Positions 1 to 7,637 of a stretch of DNA of 21,821 bases are shown piece by piece (positions within the stretch are counted from its first letter, which is position 1; each line of letters begins with the position of its first letter). The position numbers and the translations under genes were made by a program. The notes below the pieces were generated by a model. It saw only the letters and a list, made by a program, of their open reading frames with translations. It ran no database searches and was not told the origin of the DNA. Where the stretch lies: contig CAYQQU010000082.1 in the NCBI GenBank assembly GCA_964419545.1, positions 1 through 21,821 on the forward strand, read 5' to 3'. This DNA comes from CAYQQU01 sp964419545 (GTDB lineage Bacteria; Bacteroidota; Bacteroidia; Chitinophagales; Saprospiraceae).

Positions 1-15
1 AACCTCACCCCCCCT

Positions 16-408
16 TCACCACTCCCGTTTCCCCTCCATCCGTTCGATGACCTCTACTTCCCCCAGTCGGAACTTCACCGGCAGCCCGGCTGCTTTCTCC
101 AGCTTCAGTTCGATGCGGCAAAAGAAGGCGAGTTCCTCAGCAGAGAAAACCCGGGGCAGGGCAGGAGCGGAACGGGAAAGCGGCCCCGCGGTGGGCGGAT
201 GCGGCGCACCGGCAGCGTGAAGGCCGGCAGCCGAAAAAGGCGAGGCGCCCCAATCAGGCAGTTGCGGCGCCGGGATGACCGTATCTCTGCGCAGTTCCGG
301 CAGCGACCGACCGGCAATCGTCCAATTCGACTGGCCGAGCAGATCGCCGGCGGGCCATAATCCGAGAAACAGCGCTACCGCAATTGATTGAAAGATTTGC
401 TTTGCCAT
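16..408 (-). CDS. Small secreted protein of unknown function
   Basis: This 130-residue protein has a clear N-terminal signal peptide: basic MAKQ start, hydrophobic core at about residues 5-19, likely cleavage near LLGQ-S at about residue 26. The middle (about 40-85) is rich in Pro and Ala and looks disordered. A compact C-terminal block (about 88-125) contains FCRIELKLEKAAGLPVKFRL and ends near a VEVIERMEGK motif; it looks like the conserved part. I recognise no catalytic motif, and I infer a periplasmic or outer-membrane-associated location. The ATG lies 4 bp after the stop of the rRNA methyltransferase gene, so the two are probably co-transcribed and translationally coupled. I recall similar short secreted proteins in other Bacteroidota but cannot confirm a named family. 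Confidence 0.7.
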   Translation of the reverse strand: MAKQIFQSIAVALFLGLWPAGDLLGQSNWTIAGRSLPELRRDTVIPAPQLPDWGASPFSAAGLHAAGAPHPPTAGPLSRSAPALPRVFSAEELAFFCRIELKLEKAAGLPVKFRLGEVEVIERMEGKREW

Positions 409-412
409 GCTT

Positions 413-1564
413 TTAACTTTTCTCTTTTGCCTTGCTTCCCTGATAGAGTTCGTACTGGTGGAATTTACATTCTATTGCTCCGTTGAGCAGTTGGTGCTTG
501 TTGGAAGCGCGCAATCCCAGTCGTTTCAGCGCTGTTTTGTTGCCGCTGATGATCCAGGCTTCGTAGCCGGTCCAAGCCTGTTTGAGGCGGTCGCCGATAT
601 TTTGGTAGAACGCGACGATATCGGGATGGCCGAGGCGCTCGTTGTAAGGCGGGTTCATCAGGAGGAATCCGTCGGCAGCCGGCGGCGCCAGGTTTTCGAA
701 TCGCTCGCGTTCGAAGGTGATCTTATCCTCCACGCGTGCGGCGAGCGCATTGCGGCGGGCGCTGTTGACGGCGCGGCGGTCCTGATCGTAACCGAAAATG
801 GGCGGGCCTTCCTTTTTGATATTGTCGCGCGCTTCCTGTACTACCTCGCGCCAGAGCGCCGGATCGAAGTCGCGCCAGCGGAAAAAGCCGAACGATGGGC
901 GGTACAATTGCGGCGGGATGTTGTAGGCCAGCATTGCCGCTTCGATGGGCAGGGCCCCCGAGCCGCACATGGGATCGACGAAAGGGCGCCGGCCGTTCCA
1001 GCCGCTGAGCAGGATGAGCCCGGCGGCGAGCACCTCGTTGAGGGGGGCGGCCAGGCCTTCGGTGCGATAGCCCCGCTTGTGGAGCGAATCGCCGGAGCTG
1101 TCGAGCGAGAGGGTGGCGTTTTGTTCGCTGACGTGCAGGTTGAGGCGTAAGCCGGGATTTTCGACGTCGATGCTGGGGCGGCGCCCGGTGCGTTCCCGAA
1201 ACTGGTCGACGATGGCGTCTTTGGTGCGCAGGGCGGCGAATTTGGAGTGGGGCAGCACCTCGGAATGCGTCACCGCATCGACAGCGAAGGTGTCGTCGAG
1301 CCCCAGGTACTGCGACCAGTCGATCTTTTTGACGCGCCGGTACAGCTCGTCATCGTGGCGGACCTTAAACGAGGCGATGGGAAGCAGGATGCGCAGGGCC
1401 GTGCGCAGCCACAGGTTGGCCCGGTACAACAGCCGCCGGTCGCCGGTACAGCGTACGGCCCGGTTGAGCGGCTCGATACCGGCAGCGCCCAGGCGACGAA
1501 GTTCTTCCGCCAGCACCGGCTCCAGGCCGGCCATAGTCTTGATCAAAAAGCTTTGGTCATTCAT
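413..1564 (-). CDS. rlmL: THUMP-domain class I rRNA (guanine-N2) methyltransferase, RlmL/YpsC-like
   Basis: This 383-residue protein matches the RlmL N-terminal half/YpsC family, cytosolic SAM-dependent enzymes that make m2G in 23S rRNA. A ferredoxin-like plus THUMP region covers about residues 1-155 and binds RNA. The Rossmann methyltransferase core follows, with SAM-binding motif DPMCGSGALPIEAAM at 197-211 and catalytic motif NPPY at 304-307. The open frame extends further upstream, but I chose the ATG at 1564 (MNDQSFLIKT). It gives the family's usual length and overlaps the upstream stop codon by 8 bp, as expected in a coupled operon. The RlmK half found fused in E. coli RlmL is absent, which is usual outside gammaproteobacteria. 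The exact target base is inferred from the family. Confidence 0.9.
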   Translation of the reverse strand: MNDQSFLIKTMAGLEPVLAEELRRLGAAGIEPLNRAVRCTGDRRLLYRANLWLRTALRILLPIASFKVRHDDELYRRVKKIDWSQYLGLDDTFAVDAVTHSEVLPHSKFAALRTKDAIVDQFRERTGRRPSIDVENPGLRLNLHVSEQNATLSLDSSGDSLHKRGYRTEGLAAPLNEVLAAGLILLSGWNGRRPFVDPMCGSGALPIEAAMLAYNIPPQLYRPSFGFFRWRDFDPALWREVVQEARDNIKKEGPPIFGYDQDRRAVNSARRNALAARVEDKITFERERFENLAPPAADGFLLMNPPYNERLGHPDIVAFYQNIGDRLKQAWTGYEAWIISGNKTALKRLGLRASNKHQLLNGAIECKFHQYELYQGSKAKEKS

Positions 1565-2615
1565 CCAACAGGAAATATAACAAATCGTTATGGGCCTGCC
1601 AATCCTCTTCTTTTTCGCCGGCCTTCCACGGCTCGATACGGATGTTGTTCGGCGCATTGAAGTCCGCCAGGGCTTTTTCCAGTTCCGACCGCAGGCGCGC
1701 GAAAGAAGAACCGTGCGCTTCGTCATCGATGGCGATCCGCAGGGAAAGGTCCGGAAAATCGCGCATGACTTCGGCGATGAGGTGCAAATAGTAGTTCTTT
1801 TCCAGTTGATTGCCGTTCAGGTCGGTATACGACCATTTTTCCAGCACCGGCAGGTCGTTGACGAACTGAATGCCCGGCGCGTGGTCGGTGATGAATGCGG
1901 CGAGGGCTTTGGCGTCCGCCAATTCGGGAAAATCGGCCGCCATATCGAGGTCGGTTTCGGCCGGCGGCGTCAGCTCCGGAACGACCGGGCGGCGCGAGTC
2001 GTCGCAAGAAACCTGTTCGATGGGGCTGGCCCGGTCGATCAGCACATTGCCGTTATAGTATTGGAAAGGGGAGTCGGCGTAATATGCTTCTATCGTCAGG
2101 TAGGGGCAATGCACCTTCGGTTGAAAATAAAAGGTGTACAGGTTCCAGGAATCGTCGCTGACGGGCGGGGAAACGGCCAGGAGGACGCCCCGGTCGCACT
2201 GGCTTTGTCCGCCCCACATCCGGATGGTGACGGGTTTGTTGTAATTGGCGGATTTATTGGTTTTTCGGCTGACGCTGGTGTACTTCGCGGAGCGGGCTGC
2301 GTAAAGGGAAAGGGCGTAACACTTGCCTTTTTCAAGCGCTTGCGCCAGGGGCTGGCCGATCGCTTCCCAGGTGCCGTTGTCGCGCGTCACCATCCCGACG
2401 TAGGTATCGCCGTCAACGGCGCCGGTGGTGACGCCGAATACTCCGGTCGGATGGATATCGACCGGCGTTTCTCCGGCCTGGCCGCAATTGTCCCAGCCGG
2501 ATGGGGGTTGGGCAAACCTCGGTTCGTCCTCGAAAGAGGGGTTTTGCAATTCAAATTTTTGGCCGAATGTAAAAAAAGAGGCGCCGAGAAAGAGGATAGA
2601 GAGGAGCGTTTTCAT
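1557..2615 (-). CDS. Secreted 'NPSFED' protein, paralog B, with a possible diverged OmpA-like C-terminus
   Basis: This 352-residue protein begins with a signal peptide (MKTLLSILFLGASFFTFGQ, cleavage about residue 19). The N-terminal half (about 22-205) starts NPSFED and carries GWDNCGQAGETPVD and GMVTRDNGTWE. This is the style of the beta-sandwich modules at the front of many Bacteroidota secreted and OmpA-family proteins. The C-terminal part (about 230-340) alternates predicted strands and helices (LSLRIAIDD, then FARLRSELEKAL, then IRIEP). That order is like an OmpA C-terminal domain, but the usual peptidoglycan-binding Asp/Arg signature is not evident. It is a tandem duplicate of the gene 27 bp upstream and overlaps the methyltransferase start. 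The function is unknown; a cell-surface or envelope role is inference. Confidence 0.8.
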   Translation of the reverse strand: MKTLLSILFLGASFFTFGQKFELQNPSFEDEPRFAQPPSGWDNCGQAGETPVDIHPTGVFGVTTGAVDGDTYVGMVTRDNGTWEAIGQPLAQALEKGKCYALSLYAARSAKYTSVSRKTNKSANYNKPVTIRMWGGQSQCDRGVLLAVSPPVSDDSWNLYTFYFQPKVHCPYLTIEAYYADSPFQYYNGNVLIDRASPIEQVSCDDSRRPVVPELTPPAETDLDMAADFPELADAKALAAFITDHAPGIQFVNDLPVLEKWSYTDLNGNQLEKNYYLHLIAEVMRDFPDLSLRIAIDDEAHGSSFARLRSELEKALADFNAPNNIRIEPWKAGEKEEDWQAHNDLLYFLLDE

Positions 2616-2642
2616 GATTTTAAATTTAGGAATTAAATTAAT

Positions 2643-3707
2643 TTATTCCGCAAATTTAAAAAACAATAACCGGTTATCGGCGAGCCATTCGCGTTTAAAA
2701 TCCCGGCGGCGCATCTTTCGCAAAATAATATTATTAGGGGCGTCGATCAGTTTTAGTTCTGATCGCAGTTCATTTTCCAGTTGGGCGGCGTCGGCGAGGT
2801 GTTCTTGTTCGTTGATGCCGATGTAAAGAGTCTGCTCCGGATATTTAGCCATAGCAGCAGCCAGCAGGGCGAGATAGTAATTGCGGTGAACGACCTTTTG
2901 ACCGGCGTCCAGGTATATCCAGCGCTCCAGGGTCGGCTGGGTGGCGAGGAAACGCACTTCCGCGCCGAAGCGACGTATCCAGCCGGCCAGTTCTTCCGCT
3001 GTTTCCGGCAGTGTCGCAGCCACGGGCAGCCCTCGTTCCGCGGGAGTAGGGATCAGCGTTAGGGGATCGATCTCCTGGGTCGTGCTGTCACAAGGCCGGG
3101 GCCGGATCGGCTGCAGGAAGTCGATCAGCACATTACTGTTCGCATAGTTGCCGGTGCTATCGGCGAAATAAGCTTCGAAGATCAGGAACCGGCAATCGAT
3201 CTCCGGTTGCAGAATGAAGGGGTACAGCCGCCAGTTGGTTTGTGTTACCGGCGGCGTGTAGGCCAGCAACTGGGCGCGGTTGCAGCGGGCGGAATCGGCG
3301 CCCCAGACGCGAACCAGGGCCGGCGCCTCGAAGTTGGCGGGCTCATTGGTGGTCCGGCTGACGCTCATATATTGTTCGGAGCGCGCGGCGTAGAAGGCGA
3401 ACAGGTAGCACTCGCCGGCCCGCAGCGGGCTGGGCAGCGGCTGGCTGATGCTTTCCCAGGTGCCGTTATCGCGCGTTACCATCCCGATGTAGCTGTGGCC
3501 GTCGGCCGGCGGTTTGGTGACGCCGAAGGAGCCGGCCGGGTGCACGTCTACCGGCGATTCGCCGGCTTGCCCACAGTCGGTCCAGCCGCGCGGCGCGCGG
3601 CCGGGCACGGGCAGGTCTTCAAAAGATGGATTGGTGAGCGGGATGGACTGTCCTTGCCCCAGTAGGGAGAAAAGCAACAGCCAGCCGGCGAGCAAAAAGC
3701 GCTTCAT
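2643..3707 (-). CDS. Secreted 'NPSFED' protein, paralog A
   Basis: This 354-residue protein starts at the ATG at 3707 (MKRFLLAGWLLLFSLLGQGQ), because that start gives a proper signal peptide; the longer open frame adds 24 polar residues in front and would also run into the upstream miniprotein gene. Residues about 24-210 carry NPSFED, GWTDCGQAGESPVDVHP and GMVTRDNGTWES, matching the neighbouring paralog nearly segment for segment. A linker rich in Pro and Thr follows, then a C-terminal alpha/beta region (about 235-345) with YYLALLAAAMAKYP and DAPNNIIL, again shared with the paralog. Four Cys residues in the N-domain are conserved between the two copies and could form disulphides outside the cytoplasm. 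No enzymatic motif is visible. Confidence 0.8.
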   Translation of the reverse strand: MKRFLLAGWLLLFSLLGQGQSIPLTNPSFEDLPVPGRAPRGWTDCGQAGESPVDVHPAGSFGVTKPPADGHSYIGMVTRDNGTWESISQPLPSPLRAGECYLFAFYAARSEQYMSVSRTTNEPANFEAPALVRVWGADSARCNRAQLLAYTPPVTQTNWRLYPFILQPEIDCRFLIFEAYFADSTGNYANSNVLIDFLQPIRPRPCDSTTQEIDPLTLIPTPAERGLPVAATLPETAEELAGWIRRFGAEVRFLATQPTLERWIYLDAGQKVVHRNYYLALLAAAMAKYPEQTLYIGINEQEHLADAAQLENELRSELKLIDAPNNIILRKMRRRDFKREWLADNRLLFFKFAE

Positions 3708-3732
3708 GTGAAAGTGAATAGGTTCATCGGAA

Positions 3733-3894
3733 TCAGAGCGCACATTTGCCCACTCCGATGAAGATGGCGATCCAAACAAGACCTTTCAGCAGAAAGAACA
3801 AAAAGCCGGCGACACCCAGTCGCTTGAGCCATCGCCTGGCCTGGACCAGGCGCCCCTCATTACCTTCTTTCTGCGTTTCTACGGGTTTTTCCAT
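3733..3894 (-). CDS. 53-residue single-pass membrane miniprotein
   Basis: This short gene lies between the carboxylase and the tandem secreted paralogs. The translation runs MEKPVETQKEGNEGRLVQAR, then RWLKRLGVAGFLFFLLKGLV, and ends WIAIFIGVGKCAL. It has an acidic N-terminus, a basic amphipathic patch (RRWLKRL, residues 20-26) and one strongly hydrophobic segment (about 27-48), so it should be a small inner-membrane protein with N-in topology. It is 59 bp downstream of the carboxylase stop and 25 bp upstream of paralog A, in the same orientation, as expected for an operon member. I recall similar RLG-GFLFFL-KGL miniproteins in other Bacteroidota, sometimes misnamed alanyl-tRNA synthetase, but cannot verify this. 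There is no strong Shine-Dalgarno, which is normal for the phylum. Confidence 0.7.
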   Translation of the reverse strand: MEKPVETQKEGNEGRLVQARRWLKRLGVAGFLFFLLKGLVWIAIFIGVGKCAL

Positions 3895-3953
3895 AATCAT
3901 CAACGTCGTTCTTCATTTTAACGCAGCGAACCTGAAAATGGTTGGAGGCCGGA

Positions 3954-5588
3954 TCAGGTTTGCAGCACGCCCGGGTTGAACGGCTCGACCGGTGCGTGCT
4001 GGGCGGCGGCGATGCCCATCGACAGGAAGCGGCGCGTTTCCCGGGGGTCGATGATGGCGTCGACCCACAGGCGGGCGGCGGCGTAATAAGGCGAGGTCTG
4101 CTTTTCGTAGCGCTCCGTAATTTCCTTGAGCAGGGTTTCCTCTTCCTGGCTGTCGAGCTCTTTGCCCTGTGCTTTCATGGCGCTCACCTGGATCTGCAGC
4201 AGGGTCTTGGCAGCCTGGGCGCCGCCCATCACGGCGATCCGGGCGGTGGGCCAGGCGACGATCAGCCGCGGATCGTAGGCTTTGCCGCACATGGCGTAGT
4301 TGCCGGCGCCGTAGGAGTTGCCCATTACGACTGTAAATTTAGGGACGGTGGAGTTGGCCACTGCGTTGACCATCTTGGCGCCGTCTTTGATGATGCCGCC
4401 GTGTTCGGAGCGCGAGCCGACCATAAAGCCGGTGACGTCGTGAAAAAATACCAGTGGAATTTTCTTCTGGTTGCAGTTCATAATGAAACGCGCGGCTTTA
4501 TCCGCCGAGTCGGAATAGATGACGCCCCCGAACTGCATCTCCCCCTTGCCGTTTTTCACTACCTTTCGGTTGTTGGCTACGATGCCGACCGCCCAGCCGT
4601 CGATGCGCGCGTAGGCGCAGATGATGGTCTTGCCGTATTCCTTTTTGTACTGGGTGATTTTGGAATCGTCGACGATGCATTTGAGGATGTCGAGGGTATC
4701 GTACGGCTTGGTGCTGTTTTCGGGGAAATAGCCGAGGATGGAATCCGGGTCGACGGCCGGCGGCTGTACTTCGGTGCGATCGAAGCCGGCCGTGGGAAAA
4801 TGTCCGATCTTATCGACCAGCTCGCGGATGGTGGTCAGGCAGGTGGCGTCGTCGGGCATCTTGTAATCGGTGATACCGGAAATTTCGGCGTGGGTAGTTG
4901 CGCCGCCCAGGGTTTCCTGGTCGACATTTTCGCCTATGGCGGCCTTCACCAGGTAGGGCCCGGCCAGGAAGATGGAGCCGGTGCCGTCGACGATGAGGGC
5001 TTCGTCGGACATGATGGGCAGGTACGCCCCGCCGGCCACGCAGCTGCCCATCACCGCGGCGATCTGCGGGATACCCATGCTCGACATGCGGGCGTTATTG
5101 CGGAAGATGCGGCCGAAGTGTTCTTTGTCGGGGAAAATCTCGTCCTGCATGGGCAGAAAAACGCCGGCCGAATCCACCAGGTAGATGATGGGCAGCCGGT
5201 TTTCCATGGCGATCTCCTGGGCCCGCAGGTTTTTTTTGCCGGTGATCGGGAACCACGCGCCCGCTTTGACGGTGGCGTCGTTGGCGACGATCACGCACCG
5301 GCGCCCGCTCACAAACCCAATGCCGACGATGACGCCGCCGGCCGGGCAGCCCCCGTACTCTTCGTACAGCTCGTAGCCGGCGAAAGCGCCGACCTCAAAA
5401 AAGTAGGAGCCCTCGTCGATCAGCGCGTCTACCCGTTCGCGGGCGGTCATTTTCCCTCGGTCGTGCTGCTTTTTGATGCGCCGCGCGCCGCCGCCTTCCC
5501 GGATCTTTCCGAGGCGGTGTTCCATGCGGGAAAGGAGCAGCTTAAAATGGTCTTCGTTCTTGTTGCGTTCGATATCTATTTTGGCCAT
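3954..5588 (-). CDS. Biotin-dependent acyl-CoA carboxylase beta (carboxyltransferase) subunit, methylcrotonyl-CoA carboxylase-like
   Basis: This 544-residue protein is a complete carboxyltransferase subunit of the propionyl/methylcrotonyl-CoA carboxylase family. It transfers CO2 from carboxybiotin to an acyl-CoA in branched-chain amino acid or odd-chain acyl catabolism. The N-terminal crotonase-fold half includes AGAWFPITGKKNLRAQEIAM (110-129), YLVDSAGVFLPMQDEIFPD (136-154) and the oxyanion-forming GSCVAGGAYLP (181-191). The C-terminal half carries GNSYGAGNYAMCGKAYDPR. The VDSAG-LP-Q wording and FGRIFRNNARMS segment favour methylcrotonyl-CoA carboxylase over propionyl-CoA carboxylase, but the substrate is inference. 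The ATG at 5588 (MAKIDIERNK) was chosen because the 44 extra upstream residues are unlike the family and cross the promoter. The biotin-carboxylase alpha subunit is not in the window. Confidence 0.93.
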   Translation of the reverse strand: MAKIDIERNKNEDHFKLLLSRMEHRLGKIREGGGARRIKKQHDRGKMTARERVDALIDEGSYFFEVGAFAGYELYEEYGGCPAGGVIVGIGFVSGRRCVIVANDATVKAGAWFPITGKKNLRAQEIAMENRLPIIYLVDSAGVFLPMQDEIFPDKEHFGRIFRNNARMSSMGIPQIAAVMGSCVAGGAYLPIMSDEALIVDGTGSIFLAGPYLVKAAIGENVDQETLGGATTHAEISGITDYKMPDDATCLTTIRELVDKIGHFPTAGFDRTEVQPPAVDPDSILGYFPENSTKPYDTLDILKCIVDDSKITQYKKEYGKTIICAYARIDGWAVGIVANNRKVVKNGKGEMQFGGVIYSDSADKAARFIMNCNQKKIPLVFFHDVTGFMVGSRSEHGGIIKDGAKMVNAVANSTVPKFTVVMGNSYGAGNYAMCGKAYDPRLIVAWPTARIAVMGGAQAAKTLLQIQVSAMKAQGKELDSQEEETLLKEITERYEKQTSPYYAAARLWVDAIIDPRETRRFLSMGIAAAQHAPVEPFNPGVLQT

Positions 5589-5613
5589 ATTCTCGGGTTG
5601 GTTAAAAGCAGCC

Positions 5614-5621
5614 CAAAGATA
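5614..5621 (-). promoter_or_regulatory. -7 box (TATCTTTG) for the carboxylase operon
   Basis: On the minus strand this is an exact match to the Bacteroidota -7 consensus TAnnTTTG, about 25 bp upstream of the chosen carboxylase ATG, which leaves a short 5' leader. A TTTG lies only 9 bp upstream, too close for a standard -33 element, so the -33 region is not canonical. Confidence 0.45.
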
Positions 5622-5647
5622 ACAAAAAGGCAAAGCAGTGCCCCGAA

Positions 5648-5674
5648 TGTCCCACATTGTCCCAATTTGTCCCA
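5648..5674 (-). repeat. Three TGTCCCA direct repeats with exact 10-bp period upstream of the carboxylase promoter
   Basis: TGTCCCA occurs at 5648-5654, 5658-5664 and 5668-5674 (TGGGACA on the minus strand). The exact 10-bp spacing places all copies on the same face of the helix. They lie just upstream of the carboxylase -7 box and so could be operator half-sites. This is an inference from spacing and position only; no regulator is identified. Confidence 0.4.
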
Positions 5675-5895
5675 ACGCGACGCCTCCCGGGGGCGTATTT
5701 TTGTAGGCAGAACACGCCATAAGACGAAGTCGGTTACCTCCTGCCGACCAGACAGTGATTTTTCACCTAGACCGATAAACAGGAAGAGCGGTCGGAACTT
5801 CACCGGCCAAACCGACAACCGCTTTTCAGGGTGGATTAATGATGCCTGCTCCGGATATTATCCGAATTTAAAGTAGTATTAAACCTCATAAAACC

Positions 5896-6165
5896 ATGGA
5901 ACGGATCAAGTATTTTTTGCCTCTCGCGGGCGTCATGATCATTGTACTCATTATGGCGATCGGCACCGGACCGGGGCCTGCCCCGTTGCCGGAACCGGTC
6001 GCTCCGGCGCCGACCTGGCCGGACGAAGGGTTCAACGCCCCGCTACAACCCGCTGGGACAGCGGCTGAACCTGCTTATGCACCGGACTCGCTGCCTCCCG
6101 AGCGGGAACCGTTGATACGAGCCCTGAAAATCCTGATCGAGGCCGATCGGCCCCCCAAAGACTAA
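5896..6165 (+). CDS. Small Pro/Ala-rich membrane-anchored protein of unknown function
   Basis: This 89-residue protein has an N-terminal hydrophobic helix (about residues 6-23) after MERIK, so it is probably inner-membrane anchored or exported. A Pro/Ala-rich linker (about 24-75) follows, then a short amphipathic C-terminal helix (LIRALKILIEA, about 73-83). No family is recognised. The TAA stop codon lies inside a run of AAAGACC repeats. The gene converges with the HtrA gene, whose stop is only 38 bp away. Codon use resembles its neighbours, supporting a real gene, but it could be lineage-specific. Confidence 0.6.
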   Translation: MERIKYFLPLAGVMIIVLIMAIGTGPGPAPLPEPVAPAPTWPDEGFNAPLQPAGTAAEPAYAPDSLPPEREPLIRALKILIEADRPPKD

Positions 6166-6191
6166 AGACCAAAGACCAAAGACCAAAGACC
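6157..6191. repeat. Five-copy 7-bp tandem repeat (AAAGACC)
   Basis: Five consecutive 7-bp units fill 6157-6191. The first is AAAGACT and the other four are exact AAAGACC. The single T in unit one creates the TAA stop of the small membrane protein. The array sits between two converging genes and looks like slippage-prone simple sequence. Confidence 0.85.
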
Positions 6192-6203
6192 CCAAAACTA
6201 CCC

Positions 6204-7637
6204 CTAATCAACCGGAAAGGCATAATAATACTCTCCGGGATAATTCTCGTAGATGCCTTCCAACATCACTTTGCCGGCGGCGTTCTGCAGCACTTCGAGC
6301 AGTTCTTCCACATTGCCGACCTTTTGATTGTCGATGCGGGTGATGATGAAGCCCGGGTCCATATTGGTGCGTTCGATGCGGCTGCCGCGGTAGATGCTGA
6401 CCACCTTGACGCCGACGGTTTTCAGGCGCCGGATCTCGGCCCGTGTCAGGTCGCGCAATTCGAAGCCGAGTTTGCGGAGGGCGGCTTCGTCGCGGGCGGC
6501 TACGACGTTGGTGCTGTTGCTTTTGTTCTTGAGGGTGACCTGGGCGCTCTGTATTTTGCCTTTGCGGATATACTCCACCGTGATGGTATTGCCCGGGCGG
6601 AAGCGGCCCACCTGTTCCTGCATTTCGGGCAGCGTTTTAGTTTTGACGCCGTTGATGCCGATGATGACGTCGCCGCGCTGCAGGCCGGCGTCGTCGGCGC
6701 CGCTATTGGGGGTGATCCGGGTGACGTAGACGCCTTCCACGGTTTTGAGGCCCAGTTCGCGGGCGCGGTCGCTGTCCATTTCGTCGATGAAGACGCCGAG
6801 CATGCCGCGCTGCACCATGCCGAAGTCGCGCAGGTCCTTGATCACTTTGCGGGCGAGGTTGGCGGGTACAGCGAAGGAGTAGCCTTCGTAGCGCCCCGAA
6901 CGCGTGATGATGGCGGTATTGATACCGATGAGTTCGCCGTTGGTGTTCACCAGGGCGCCTCCGCTATTGCCGGGGTTGACGGCGGCGTCGGTCTGGATGA
7001 ACGACTCGATGCGGTCCTGGCCTTCCAGGATGTCGATGCTGCGGCCTTTGGCGCTCACGATGCCGGCCGTCACGGTGCTTTCCAGGTTGAACGGGTTGCC
7101 GACGGCCATCACCCATTCGCCGATGCGCAGCGAATCGGAATTGCCGAATTCGAGGAACGGCATATTGCTCTTGACGTCGACTTTGAGCAGCGCCAGGTCG
7201 GTTGAGGGGTCGACGCCGATCACTTCGGCCGAAAACTCGCGTTTATCGCTGAGGGTCACTTCGATCTCGTCGCTGTCTTCGATGACGTGGTTGTTGGTGA
7301 CGATGTAGCCGTCCGGTGAGACGATCACGCCCGAGCCCGAAGAGGTGCCCAGGGAATTGGAACTCCAGAAATCGAACCCGCCGCCCGTCTGTATCGTCTT
7401 AATGTTGACGACCGCCGGGGTGACGGCTTCGGCGGCGGCGATAAAATTGGTGGGCGCCGAAGACAAAAAGGTGCGCGGCCGCAGGCTGCTCAGCGGGTCA
7501 TCGATAAAGTCGGTATATCGGGCCGGAATGGTTTCCCGGATAATGACCTCTTTCGGTTGCTCAAAAAAACGGTAAATGCCGATCGCCAGCAGGGCGCTCA
7601 GCAATGAGGTGGCCGCCAGTATGCCGTATTGCTTCAT
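6204..7637 (-). CDS. degQ: Do/DegQ-type trypsin-like serine protease, HtrA family
   Basis: This 477-residue envelope protease degrades or refolds misfolded exported proteins. An N-terminal signal/anchor helix (about residues 6-24) leads to a chymotrypsin-fold domain (about 65-275). The full catalytic triad is visible: His117 in TNNHVIED, Asp147 in STDLALLKV and Ser225 in GNSGGAL. PDZ1 spans about 278-370, with its carboxylate-binding loop near RGMLGVFI. A shorter second PDZ domain spans about 395-470. Total length and architecture fit the DegP/DegQ/DegS group; two PDZ domains argue against DegS. The start at 7637 gives the expected basic-hydrophobic N-terminus. It appears monocistronic, converging with the small gene on the other strand. 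DegQ versus DegP cannot be separated by eye. Confidence 0.92.
   Translation of the reverse strand: MKQYGILAATSLLSALLAIGIYRFFEQPKEVIIRETIPARYTDFIDDPLSSLRPRTFLSSAPTNFIAAAEAVTPAVVNIKTIQTGGGFDFWSSNSLGTSSGSGVIVSPDGYIVTNNHVIEDSDEIEVTLSDKREFSAEVIGVDPSTDLALLKVDVKSNMPFLEFGNSDSLRIGEWVMAVGNPFNLESTVTAGIVSAKGRSIDILEGQDRIESFIQTDAAVNPGNSGGALVNTNGELIGINTAIITRSGRYEGYSFAVPANLARKVIKDLRDFGMVQRGMLGVFIDEMDSDRARELGLKTVEGVYVTRITPNSGADDAGLQRGDVIIGINGVKTKTLPEMQEQVGRFRPGNTITVEYIRKGKIQSAQVTLKNKSNSTNVVAARDEAALRKLGFELRDLTRAEIRRLKTVGVKVVSIYRGSRIERTNMDPGFIITRIDNQKVGNVEELLEVLQNAAGKVMLEGIYENYPGEYYYAFPVD

Larger units (their letters stand above)
5589..5895. other. Divergent intergenic region between carboxylase and a small membrane protein
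   Basis: This stretch of about 300 bp holds the minus-strand carboxylase promoter and the TGTCCCA repeats. It also has a plus-strand TATTTTTG at 5696-5703 that fits TAnnTTTG and could drive the rightward small gene with a leader of about 185 nt. Within that possible leader, GTCGG/CCGAC segments recur between about 5728 and 5815 and could pair into two weak hairpins. I see no coding region in it. Confidence 0.4.

Noticed and set aside
1590..2636. 348-codon plus-strand frame opposite secreted paralog B
   Set aside because: Antisense of a gene with a signal peptide and a paralog; no plausible start signal or domain.
3942..5876. 644-codon open frame on the plus strand opposite the carboxylase gene
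   Set aside because: It is the antisense shadow of a strongly recognised carboxylase. GC-rich third positions remove stops from the opposite strand, and its composition (very high Asp, Gly, Val, His) matches no family.
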